NCBI GenBank assembly: GCA_021324035.1
Contig: JAJPJU010000176.1
Coordinates: 1 to 14,250 of the forward strand
Reading direction: 5' to 3'
Origin: Spartobacteria bacterium
Lineage (GTDB): Bacteria > Verrucomicrobiota > Verrucomicrobiia > Chthoniobacterales > UBA10450
DNA: 14,250 nt
Positions 7,777 through 14,250 of the stretch are shown one piece after another. The notes under the pieces were generated by a model. The model had not been told where the DNA came from and did not search any database. It worked only from the letters and a program-made list of their open reading frames with translations. How positions within the stretch are numbered: the first letter of the stretch is position 1; each line of letters begins with the position of its first letter. The translations under genes were made by a program, and so were the position numbers.

Positions 7777-7840
7777 ATGCCCGCGATCGGGATTACCGGG
7801 GGGAGTTTCAACAGGCAAAATTGGTTTCGGCGAATTCTTC
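7777..7840 (+). pseudogene. Truncated, frameshifted copy of the coaE 5' end
   Basis: From the ATG at 7777 the sequence matches the true coaE start at 9587: 38 of 42 aligned bases are identical, with one extra G in the glycine run (six G against five). The extra base breaks the frame after MPAIGITGG. If it is skipped, the frame reads GVSTGK, the CoaE P-loop, followed by a diverged IGFGEFFA and a stop. Clear similarity ends near 7819; weaker resemblance (REV-like, then FF residues) may run to about 7875 with further shifts. It lies 98 bases after the first beta-helix stop, just as coaE lies 106 bases after the second, so it is the scar of a tandem duplication. It cannot encode a kinase. Confidence 0.85.
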
Positions 7841-8064
7841 GCGTGAAGTCCAGTTTTCGTTCTTCAGGAGAGCCACCTGATACCTAAAAAGTATGATGTC
7901 GAGCCTAACAAGTATTGGCCAGATAGAAACTGCATCCGTATTGGCGGTTCATGCCGCAGCCAATTATCTGCCTGGTTCACCGATGTAAATCGGAAGCACG
8001 AGCCGGGCGACCTTTAGCTGCGATCTCTGCAGGAATCTAAATAAAGAAAGAAAAACGAAGAAGT
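7841..8064 (+). other. Leader region of beta-helix copy 2
   Basis: These 224 bases contain no credible gene. A small perfect dyad, CCGAT (7980-7984) with ATCGG (7989-7993), is present. The last 25 bases before the start at 8065 are A/G-rich (AAAGAAAGAAAAACGAAGAAG) and could serve as the ribosome-binding region. The stretch does not resemble the region upstream of copy 1, so a left duplication boundary is not visible here. Confidence 0.4.
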
Positions 8065-9480
8065 ATGAAAACCAAAACTAGATTGCTCGCCCTACCGCTA
8101 TTGGGCCTCTTGGGCGCCACGTTGGCGTTCAACGTTTCAACTGCCCACGCCGCGACGATTAACGTCCCGGGTGATCAGCCCACCATCCAGGCTGCGGTCG
8201 CCGCAGCCAATCCAGGCGACACGATTGTGGTCGCGCCGGGAACCTACTCGGTATCCCTCGCGAACATCAACAAGCCGCTGACATTACTAGGCGCCCAAGT
8301 CGGAGTGGACGCGCGGAGTGGTCGTCCCGGGGCGATGGAGTCCATCATCGCGGGGTCGGGATTCGGAACGTTCTTCCTCGCTGCAGATAACATCACGTTC
8401 GACGGATTTACCTTCACGAACCTGAAGGGCCGAGAACTCAATTCCACGTCCACCGCCAATGCCAACAACTTCACGATGCGCAACTGCATCTTGCAGGGCA
8501 GCAGCATTGATCCGGGGTATAACACCGGAGCAATTCAATTCGAAGGAGACGTAGGCCGAACCGCAGACGGCTTGCTGTTCGAACAGAACCTGTTCACGGC
8601 GGACAAGGGTGAGTTGTTCCTCATGGAGCGTGGCATGGATAACGGGACGATCCAAAACAACACCTTCCACGGCGACACCGTTTCGTTCGGTCCGTTCGGC
8701 AACCGCACCGGTTGGGTGATTCAGTCAAATGAGTTCAATGGTGACGTGCCCGGCCATGGCCCCTACTGGGGTTTTGGTTTCAACGCGAATCTGGGGGATG
8801 TGATTATCCAGAACAACACCGTTTCGAAGATGTCAGTAGGCTTTGGCCAGATTTCGGTCGTAGGCGGGTTAATCACCGGAAACACGTTTGACGACAACTC
8901 ATTCGCCGCGTTCCAGCTTTGGGGCGGTGAGTTCGGTACGGTCGTGTCAGCGAACGTGACGATTCAGAATAACACGATCAATTACAATGGGACGGCTTGC
9001 ACCGGGTTTGCCGACGCAGCTCATGGAATCAGGCTGCGCACGGGCTTGGACGCGTCCACCATTCACCTGCATGAAAATAACTTCATGAACCTTGGCGTAG
9101 GCACGTGCGGACAGGCCTGGGCCATCAGACAAAATGGCTCGAACACGGCCGATGCGGAATGCAACTGGTGGGGCACAACGGACCCCACTGTGATAGCCAC
9201 AATGTTCGGCCAGGGTGCTGTGGATTTCACCCCGTGGCTTCTATCGCCCGCGCCTAATGGAATCTGCGCATCAAACCAGAAGGACTGTCAGGCCGCTGTC
9301 GAGCAACAGGAGAAGGATTTCAACGATCAACAAAAGGCCGATAAAAAGGCGTTCGATGCCACGCATCCCACGCCTGATCAGAGGAAAACCTTCGACAATC
9401 AGCAGAAGGCTGACAAGAACGCCTTCCAACAGCAGTACAAGGCGGAGGAGATGCAGTGCAAGCAGCTTCCCAAGAAATGA
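8065..9480 (+). CDS. Secreted right-handed beta-helix protein, copy 2, with conserved charged C-terminal tail
   Basis: This encodes 471 residues. A signal peptide (MKTKTRLLALPLLGLLG, ending VSTAHA) leads into the typical DUF1565/NosD opening NVPGDQPTIQAAVAAANPGD and IVVAPGTYSV. The body (about 50-385) shows repeated beta-helix turns such as ITFDGFTFTNL, GTIQNNTFHGD, VIIQNNTVSKM and VTIQNNTINYN. CNWWGTTDPT (from 9160) and FTPWLLSPAPN close the helix as in the first copy. The final 68 residues are the shared tail. The bodies of the two proteins are only distantly similar and differ in length by about 36 residues, while the tails are nearly identical. The function is unknown: an extracellular or surface-bound carbohydrate-related or adhesive role is plausible. 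No lyase catalytic residues are recognised. It has its own terminator and probably its own promoter. Confidence 0.85.
   Translation: MKTKTRLLALPLLGLLGATLAFNVSTAHAATINVPGDQPTIQAAVAAANPGDTIVVAPGTYSVSLANINKPLTLLGAQVGVDARSGRPGAMESIIAGSGFGTFFLAADNITFDGFTFTNLKGRELNSTSTANANNFTMRNCILQGSSIDPGYNTGAIQFEGDVGRTADGLLFEQNLFTADKGELFLMERGMDNGTIQNNTFHGDTVSFGPFGNRTGWVIQSNEFNGDVPGHGPYWGFGFNANLGDVIIQNNTVSKMSVGFGQISVVGGLITGNTFDDNSFAAFQLWGGEFGTVVSANVTIQNNTINYNGTACTGFADAAHGIRLRTGLDASTIHLHENNFMNLGVGTCGQAWAIRQNGSNTADAECNWWGTTDPTVIATMFGQGAVDFTPWLLSPAPNGICASNQKDCQAAVEQQEKDFNDQQKADKKAFDATHPTPDQRKTFDNQQKADKNAFQQQYKAEEMQCKQLPKK
9274..9477 (+). repeat. Conserved 68-codon tail module, copy 2
   Basis: Gap-free counterpart of 7472-7675, with an offset of 1802 bases. 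Residue differences are confined to ten positions, mostly in the first ten and last twenty residues. The same two-unit internal repeat is present (DFNDQQKADKKAFDA and TFDNQQKADKNAFQQ). Confidence 0.85.
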
Positions 9481-9486
9481 GTTAAT

Positions 9487-9555
9487 CAAGCTTTTCACTT
9501 TTCAATAAGGCAAAGCTTGGCGGCCCGTGTTAACGCACGGGCCGCTTTTCTTTTT
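9487..9555 (+). terminator. Rho-independent terminator after beta-helix copy 2, preceded by a second hairpin
   Basis: GCGGCCCGTG (9520-9529) pairs perfectly with CACGGGCCGC (9536-9545) around a 6-base loop. TTTTCTTTTT follows. Directly upstream, CAAGCTTT (9487-9494) pairs with AAAGCTTG (9512-9519), giving two hairpins back to back. The GC stem core is the same as in the terminator at 7706-7734. Confidence 0.88.
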
Positions 9556-9586
9556 CGCGGATTTAGTTCAATGATGGCATCGCCAT

Positions 9587-10195
9587 ATGCCCGCAATCGG
9601 GATCACCGGGGGAGTTTCAACTGGCAAGAGCACGTTTTGCCATTGTCTCCGAGAAATTTTGCCCACTGCTAAATTTTTCGATGCCGACCAGGCCGCGCAC
9701 GATCTGGTCGATCAAGACGATGTTAAACAGGAGCTGCTCAACGAGTTTACCTTCAGCATTTTTTCTCCCAGCGGCGACTTGAATCGAGCCGCTCTTCGGG
9801 CGATAGTTTTCCAGGACGCAGCTAAAAGGCAGGCGCTCGAAAAGATTCTCCATCCGCGGATCCGTCAGCAATGGAGAACTGAAGCGGACAAGCACCGCAC
9901 ATCTCCCGAATTTTTCTTTGCAGACATTCCTCTTCTTTATGAAACCACTGGTGAAACTCTGTGTGATCGCGTGGTCGTGGTCGCCTGTTCGCACGACATC
10001 CAGCTGGCCAATCTCATGCGGCGAATGGGGATTGAGCACGAGGCTGCCGAAGCAATGATCAATTCGCAGATGCCACTCGAAGAAAAAATTAAGCGGGCCG
10101 ATCACGTGGTCTGGAACAATGGCGACGAATCTGTTCTCGCAAATCAGGCGGCGAATCTGGTGGACCTCTGGCGTCAGGAAAAATGGACGAAGTAA
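9587..10195 (+). CDS. coaE: Dephospho-CoA kinase
   Basis: This encodes 202 residues, the usual CoaE length. It phosphorylates the 3'-hydroxyl of dephospho-CoA with ATP, the last step of coenzyme A synthesis, in the cytoplasm. Sequence marks are the P-loop GITGGVSTGKST (residues 5-16; many family members have GGIGSGKS), the substrate-site FFDADQAAHDLV (about 34-45), LEKILHPRI, and the lid/core phrase FADIPLLYETTGE. The C-terminal half has RRMGIEHEAAEAMINSQMPLEEKIKRADHVVWNNG, split here only by convention: RRMG begins the LID-side helix and DHVVWNNG the family's usual ending. No strong ribosome site precedes the ATG at 9587. The gene overlaps rho by 13 bases, so the two are probably co-transcribed. 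A broken duplicate of its first ~45 bases lies at 7777. Confidence 0.95.
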   Translation: MPAIGITGGVSTGKSTFCHCLREILPTAKFFDADQAAHDLVDQDDVKQELLNEFTFSIFSPSGDLNRAALRAIVFQDAAKRQALEKILHPRIRQQWRTEADKHRTSPEFFFADIPLLYETTGETLCDRVVVVACSHDIQLANLMRRMGIEHEAAEAMINSQMPLEEKIKRADHVVWNNGDESVLANQAANLVDLWRQEKWTK

Positions 10196-11553
10196 AAAAT
10201 TTAGAGGCAGGTCCGAGCCGGACTGGCATTGTGCCGGCTGCAGATCAGAACATTGCGACCGACACGGCCGCCACTACAAAAGAAGGAGCCAGTGCGGCTC
10301 GGACGGAGTTGAGTATCAACGAGCTGGAAAAGCTCGACGACCTCTTTCCCGTCGCGCGCGATTTCAATTTGCATCTGCATCCCGCGCGCACCCGGCACCA
10401 TCATATTGTCGACATCGCGCGTGCTGCCCTTGGCCAGGGCGCAACGGTGACCGCTGAAGGCTTTCTCGACCAAGTCGGCGACTCGTTCGGTTTGCTTCGT
10501 TATCCAGAGCTTAATTTTTTGCCCGTGCCCGAAGACGCTTACGTTCCTCGCGCCGCCATCGATCTTTACCGCTTGCGGCCCGGTCAACATATTTGCGGCA
10601 AGCTTCGTCTCCCGCGCGACCGAGAGAAGGGTCTCGTGCTCGATGATGTTCTTATCATCGAAGGCGAGCCGGCGGAGAAATGGAGCGAGCCGACTGATTT
10701 CGAAAAACTGACGCCGCAGTTTCCGCAAGGTCGGATCATGCTTGAAAATCCGAAGACGAATTCAATCTGCGCCCGCGGAGTCGATCTGTTGGCGCCGCTT
10801 GGTCACGGTCAGCGCGGGTTGATTGTTGCTCCGCCGCGCGTCGGCAAGACGATCTTGCTCAAGGAGATCGCCAAGGCGATCCGGGTGAATCATCCGGAGA
10901 TCGTTTTGATTTTGCTTTTGGTCGACGAGCGACCGGAAGAAGTGACCGATTTGGAGCGCGAAATCGATTGTCAGATTTATCATTCCAATTTTGACGAGAA
11001 CGTGCAGCGACACGTCCAGGTCGCGGAGCTGGTGCTCGAGCGGGCAAAACGTTTAGTCGAAATGAAAAAACACGTCGTTATTCTGCTCGACAGTCTTACC
11101 CGTCTTTCCCGCGGCTATAACAATTTGCAGCCGAATAAGGGCCGCGTCATGTCCGGCGGTGTTGAATCGAAGGCTTTGGTTAAGCCCAAGAAATTTTTCG
11201 GAAGCGCGCGCAATGTCGAAGAAGGCGGCAGCCTGACCATCCTGGCCACGGCACTAACCGAAACCGGCAGTCGAATGGACGAGCTGATCTTCGAGGAGTT
11301 TAAAGGAACCGGGAACATGGAGCTGCATCTCGACCGCGCGTTGCAGGAGAAACGGCTCTATCCTGCGATTCACCCGTTGCTATCGGCAACCCGACGCGAG
11401 GATTTGCTTTATCACCCGGACGAATGGGAGCGAGTGCAACAATTGCGCAAAGAGATGGCTGCGCTGCCGCCGATTGAGGCGATGGAAAAATTGATCGACA
11501 ACCTCAACGCGACCAAGACAAATGCGGAACTTCTGCTCAGTGGATTGAAGTGA
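10183..11553 (+). CDS. rho: Transcription termination factor Rho
   Basis: This encodes 456 residues. Rho is the hexameric RNA-dependent ATPase helicase that ends transcription. The first ~45 residues are a low-complexity Ala/Thr-rich extension, followed by a diverged N-terminal helical region (about 46-90). The cold-shock-like RNA-binding domain spans about 91-160; its usual GFGFLR reads SFGLLR (101-106), so one of the two aromatic positions is Leu. The ATPase core is well conserved: Walker A APPRVGKT (216-223), VDERPEEVTD (247-256), Walker B VVILLDS (298-304), the Q-loop region with GRVMSGGV, KKFFGSARNVEEGGSLT, and EEFKGTGNMELHLDR. In Escherichia coli the Walker A is APPKAGKT, so the first lysine is Arg here while the catalytic lysine (222) is kept. 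The ATG lies inside the end of coaE; no other Met is available before the core. Confidence 0.96.
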   Translation: MDEVKNLEAGPSRTGIVPAADQNIATDTAATTKEGASAARTELSINELEKLDDLFPVARDFNLHLHPARTRHHHIVDIARAALGQGATVTAEGFLDQVGDSFGLLRYPELNFLPVPEDAYVPRAAIDLYRLRPGQHICGKLRLPRDREKGLVLDDVLIIEGEPAEKWSEPTDFEKLTPQFPQGRIMLENPKTNSICARGVDLLAPLGHGQRGLIVAPPRVGKTILLKEIAKAIRVNHPEIVLILLLVDERPEEVTDLEREIDCQIYHSNFDENVQRHVQVAELVLERAKRLVEMKKHVVILLDSLTRLSRGYNNLQPNKGRVMSGGVESKALVKPKKFFGSARNVEEGGSLTILATALTETGSRMDELIFEEFKGTGNMELHLDRALQEKRLYPAIHPLLSATRREDLLYHPDEWERVQQLRKEMAALPPIEAMEKLIDNLNATKTNAELLLSGLK

Positions 11554-11558
11554 TCTAT

Positions 11559-11702
11559 CAAAATTCGAATTTCGAAATCCGAAACAAACCCGAATGACCA
11601 AAAATTCGAACGAAGCGGTTTCCGGGATCATGTTCTTTTCTGACATGGTGATTTCGCGCTTTGCAATTGTTTCGAGTTTCGACATTCGACATTCGGGATT
11701 TG
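11559..11702. repeat. Intergenic inverted-repeat element (MITE/REP-like) between rho and rnd
   Basis: About 144 bases are bounded by imperfect inverted repeats: 11567-11585 and the reverse complement of 11669-11687 match at 16 of 19 positions. Both ends are made of repeated TTCGAA/ATTCGA/GACATTCG words, and ATTCGAA recurs inside (about 11603). The composition is unlike both flanking genes. I associate such TTCGAA-rich units with dispersed intergenic elements in Verrucomicrobiota genomes, but copy number cannot be judged from one window. It fills nearly the whole gap between rho and rnd and would supply the leader of rnd. Confidence 0.6.
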
Positions 11703-11706
11703 GGGC

Positions 11707-12756
11707 GTGATTACTTCTTCGGGCCAACTGGCCGATCTAATTCAACACATCTTGCCCCACGAACGGGTGGCCATCGATACCGAGGCCGACAGCCTCCATT
11801 GTTACCGTGAAAAGCTTTGTCTGCTTCAAATTAGCGTGCCGGGGCGCGATGCGATTGTCGATCCGCTGGCCAAGATCGATCTCGGGCCGCTTCGACAGGC
11901 GCTGGCGAACCAGGAAATCGTGCTGCACGGCGCCGATTACGATTTGCGTTTGCTTCGCCGAAACATGGAGTTCGTCCCGGGCCGCATTTTCGACACGGTG
12001 ATCGCGGCGCGCTTGATTGGAATTCGCGAGTTTAGTTTGGCGGCGCTGGTGAAACGTTATTTTGACATTGAACTGGCGAAAGGTTCCCAAAAGGCGAACT
12101 GGGCCCAGCGGCCGCTCTCGGCGAAAATGGCCGAATATGCAATCAACGACACGCGTTACCTTCTGCCACTGGCCGAGCGATTGGAGGCGGAGTTGAAATC
12201 GAGCGGCCGGATCGACTGGTTCCGTCAATCCAGCCAGCGCGCTCTCGATTTTTCGGCGACAGATCGCGAACGTGACATCGATGCAGCCTGGAGAATTTCG
12301 GGAGCAGGGGCGTTGCGCGGCCTTGCGTCGGCCGTCTTGCGCGAACTCTGGAAGTGGCGCGAATGCGAAGCCGAAGCGGTGGATCGGCCGCCGTTTCATA
12401 TTTTGCAGAATCGCGAGATGATTTATTCTGCCGAATCGTTTGCCGCCGGGGGTTCGCCTGATTACAAACATTTCTCAGATCGCCGGCGACGGACTTTTCG
12501 AGAAGCAGCGGCGCGAGCGCTGAAATTATCGGAAGAAGATTGGCCGGCTCGGCCAAAGCGATCGGGGTCGCGTCCAACTGCGGAAGTAGTCAAGCGCAGT
12601 GAAAAACTTCGCCACAATCGCGATCACGCCGCCAAAGAGCTTCAGATCGAAGCATCGTTTATCGCGCCGCGCGCTACCTTGGAAGCGGTCGCCGCTGAGC
12701 AGACGCTCGCTGAATCGCTCCTCGTTCCGTGGCAACGTGAGCTTTTGAAATTGTAG
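11707..12756 (+). CDS. rnd: RNase D-like 3'-5' exonuclease with HRDC domain
   Basis: This encodes 349 residues from a GTG start; the next in-frame Met is residue 86, past the first catalytic motif, so GTG is preferred. GGGG one base before the start is too close for a normal ribosome site. RNase D trims the 3' ends of tRNA and other small RNAs. The DEDDy catalytic set is complete: D24 and E26 in AIDTEADS, D79 in LHGADYDLRLL, and Y144 with D148 in YAINDTRYL. Other family features are FDTVIAARLIG (95-105) and the ANWAQRPLSAKMAEYA segment. An HRDC-type helical domain follows (about 205-270: LRELWKWRECEAEAVDRPPF, then ILQNREMIYSA), and a basic tail ends the protein. The overall length is close to typical RNase D (about 370). 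The gene lies just after the inverted-repeat element. Confidence 0.92.
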   Translation: MITSSGQLADLIQHILPHERVAIDTEADSLHCYREKLCLLQISVPGRDAIVDPLAKIDLGPLRQALANQEIVLHGADYDLRLLRRNMEFVPGRIFDTVIAARLIGIREFSLAALVKRYFDIELAKGSQKANWAQRPLSAKMAEYAINDTRYLLPLAERLEAELKSSGRIDWFRQSSQRALDFSATDRERDIDAAWRISGAGALRGLASAVLRELWKWRECEAEAVDRPPFHILQNREMIYSAESFAAGGSPDYKHFSDRRRRTFREAAARALKLSEEDWPARPKRSGSRPTAEVVKRSEKLRHNRDHAAKELQIEASFIAPRATLEAVAAEQTLAESLLVPWQRELLKL

Positions 12757-12775
12757 CCGCGATCGCAGGTCGTTC

Positions 12776-14212
12776 TTGAAGGTTATGGCGACAGAGGCGA
12801 CCCAATCCAAACCGCATCTGGTCCGCGCGCTGAAGCTTCGGGACCTTGTCCTGTTTAATCTGGTCGCCGTTCTCGGGCTCAGGCATCTGGGAACAACCGC
12901 GAAGTTCGGTCCCGGATCGTTGTTGATGTGGCTGATCGCCGCGATCTTCTTCTTCATCCCGCAGGGGTTGGCGGTAACCGAGCTGTCGTCACGGTTTCCG
13001 AAAGAGGGCGGAGTCTATTTTTGGACAAAGCGCGCGCTGGGCGAAGGCCATGGGTTTCTGTGCGGCTGGTGTTACTGGGTCAACAACGTCCTCTACTACC
13101 CGAACCTGCTGATTTCAGCTGCGGTCATCTCGACTTTCATGTTTGGGAAGAACGGGACCGCGCTCAGTGACAGTTGGGCTTATGCCCTCCCGGTGACGCT
13201 CGGCATTCTTTGGATCGCAGTCTTAATCAACATTGTCGGTTTGGGGGCAGGCAAATGGTTACAAAATGCCGGCGGCATCGGCACATATGTTCCCGGACTC
13301 ATCCTGATCCTGCTGGGGGTTTACGGCGCGACGACCGCCGCTCCGGCGAACGAACTCAGCGCCGCCACTTTGAAACCTGATCTCGGCAATTTCTCCGCGC
13401 TGAATCTGTTGGCATCAATCGCGTTTGCGTTCGCGGGGTTGGAGTTGGCTTCGATAATGGGTGACGAAGTCGAAAATCCGCGACGCAACCTGCCGCGATC
13501 AATTTTCATCTCCGCGCCATTGATCGCCATTGCCTACATTGTCGGAACCGGCGCAGTGCTCTGGTGGATACCGAACAAGGATCTCAATGTCGTTTCAGGA
13601 TTTCTCCAGGCGATCAAGGCCGGCGCTGATAAGATTTCGCCGACCCTGTGGTGGATTGCTCCAGTCTGCGCTGCGCTTTATACGATTGGGAATCTCGGAA
13701 GCGTAGGTGCCTGGCTGATTGGGCCTGCGCGAATGGCGTTCGTGATCGGACTGGACCGTTATTTTCCGAAAGCCTTCGGGGCGGTTCATCCACGCTGGCA
13801 TACACCGTACATCGCGATCCTGGTTCAGGCGACGCTCGGCACAATATTTCTGCTCGTTTCCGTCCTGGGGAAGGGCACGAATGTTGAGAACGTCTATCTG
13901 ATTCTGCTCGACACTCAGATTCTGATTTATTTCATCCCGTACCTTTACCTGTTTATCGTCTTTTTGATTCATCGGCGGCGCGGTCAAAATCCGGGCGATG
14001 TCATGTTGGTGCCGGGCGGATCGATTGGTGCATGGTTCACCGGTGTGAGCGGTATCATCGTCACTTTGTTTGCGATAATCATCGCGACGATTCCTCCGCC
14101 GGACATGGGTATTGCCACACTGTTTCGATTGAAAGTCATCGGCGGAGCGCTCGGATTCATTCTGATCGGTGGGCTGATCTACTGGCGCGCTCGTTTTAAA
14201 AAAGCTCACTGA
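12776..14212 (+). CDS. APC-superfamily amino acid permease
   Basis: This encodes 478 residues from TTG at 12776, or 475 from ATG at 12785. TTG has GCAGG six bases upstream, whereas ATG has GAAGG only two bases away, so the start is unsettled. About 12 membrane helices are visible as long hydrophobic blocks. Family marks are the first-helix region with LFNLVAVLGLR, VTELSSRFPKEGGVYFWTKR (typical APC helix 2/loop), ASIAFAFAGLELASIMGDEV (helix 6), ENPRRNLPRSI, and GSVGAWLIGPARMAFVIG with DRYFPKAFGAVHPRWHTPY. These place it in the amino acid-polyamine-organocation superfamily, which takes up or exchanges amino acids across the inner membrane. The substrate cannot be told from the sequence by eye; the glutamate/GABA-antiporter and YjeM-like branches are candidates. 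It starts 19 bases after rnd, so co-transcription is possible. No terminator is seen in the last 38 bases. Confidence 0.9.
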   Translation: MKVMATEATQSKPHLVRALKLRDLVLFNLVAVLGLRHLGTTAKFGPGSLLMWLIAAIFFFIPQGLAVTELSSRFPKEGGVYFWTKRALGEGHGFLCGWCYWVNNVLYYPNLLISAAVISTFMFGKNGTALSDSWAYALPVTLGILWIAVLINIVGLGAGKWLQNAGGIGTYVPGLILILLGVYGATTAAPANELSAATLKPDLGNFSALNLLASIAFAFAGLELASIMGDEVENPRRNLPRSIFISAPLIAIAYIVGTGAVLWWIPNKDLNVVSGFLQAIKAGADKISPTLWWIAPVCAALYTIGNLGSVGAWLIGPARMAFVIGLDRYFPKAFGAVHPRWHTPYIAILVQATLGTIFLLVSVLGKGTNVENVYLILLDTQILIYFIPYLYLFIVFLIHRRRGQNPGDVMLVPGGSIGAWFTGVSGIIVTLFAIIIATIPPPDMGIATLFRLKVIGGALGFILIGGLIYWRARFKKAH

Positions 14213-14250
14213 GGTGAACTGAAACCTTCCCGAGACGTTTGTTACGGCCG

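Noticed and set aside
6371..9480. Beta-helix proteins as pectate lyases or as a toxin/defence system
   Set aside because: The fold is clear but no lyase catalytic residues, toxin domain or immunity partner can be seen; only a generic secreted role is supportable.
11380..11727. Minus-strand open frame covering the rho-rnd gap
   Set aside because: It is built from the TTCGAA-rich repeat and the antisense of rho; such repeat-derived frames give phrases like FEFLVIRVCFGFRNSNF without being genes.
11737..12471. 244-codon minus-strand open frame opposite rnd
   Set aside because: The + strand has a complete DEDDy catalytic set; the antisense product is Arg/Pro-rich and unrecognisable.
13595..14209. 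204-codon minus-strand open frame opposite the permease
   Set aside because: The + strand encodes clear membrane helices and APC motifs; the antisense product is a hydrophilic shadow.
1..14250. CRISPR arrays, tRNA or rRNA genes, transposases, phage genes
   Set aside because: No regularly spaced direct repeats, cloverleaf-like segments, rRNA sequence or recombinase motifs were found on either strand.

Overview
The window reads as a chromosomal segment of a Verrucomicrobiota bacterium, probably a soil or freshwater Spartobacteria/Chthoniobacterales-type lineage rather than Akkermansia itself. This placement is inferred from three things: a four-gene operon resembling the Akkermansia muciniphila Amuc_1101-1100-1099-1098 pilus locus, an intergenic repeat rich in TTCGAA/ATTCGAA words of a kind I associate with this phylum, and the general lack of strong Shine-Dalgarno sites. 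All genes lie on the + strand.

Region 1 (1-6053) is a type IV pilus alignment/secretin operon with only a few bases between genes. It holds a PilM-PilN fusion (5' end outside the window), an Amuc_1100-like protein in the PilO position, a membrane-anchored protein in the PilP position that carries an EF-hand-like calcium loop, and a TPR-containing PilQ-type secretin. Together these would link a cytoplasmic actin-like PilM, through the inner membrane and periplasm, to an outer-membrane pore. No motor ATPase, platform protein or pilin gene is in the window.

Region 2 (6054-9586) is accessory. It holds two secreted right-handed beta-helix proteins whose bodies are diverged but whose last 68 residues are 85% identical. 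Each gene is followed by a GC-rich terminator with the same stem core. After the first copy there is a broken copy of the start of coaE, and after the second copy comes the intact coaE. The tail and coaE-start repeats are offset by about 1.80-1.81 kb. This shows a tandem duplication that ran into coaE and left a scar.

Region 3 (9587-14212) is housekeeping: coaE (dephospho-CoA kinase) overlapping rho (transcription termination factor), then a ~140-bp inverted-repeat-bounded intergenic element, an RNase D-like DEDDy/HRDC exonuclease, and an APC-superfamily amino acid permease.

I see no tRNA, rRNA, CRISPR array, transposase, phage gene or known defence system. The least ordinary parts are the pilus operon's architecture and the beta-helix duplication with its coaE scar.
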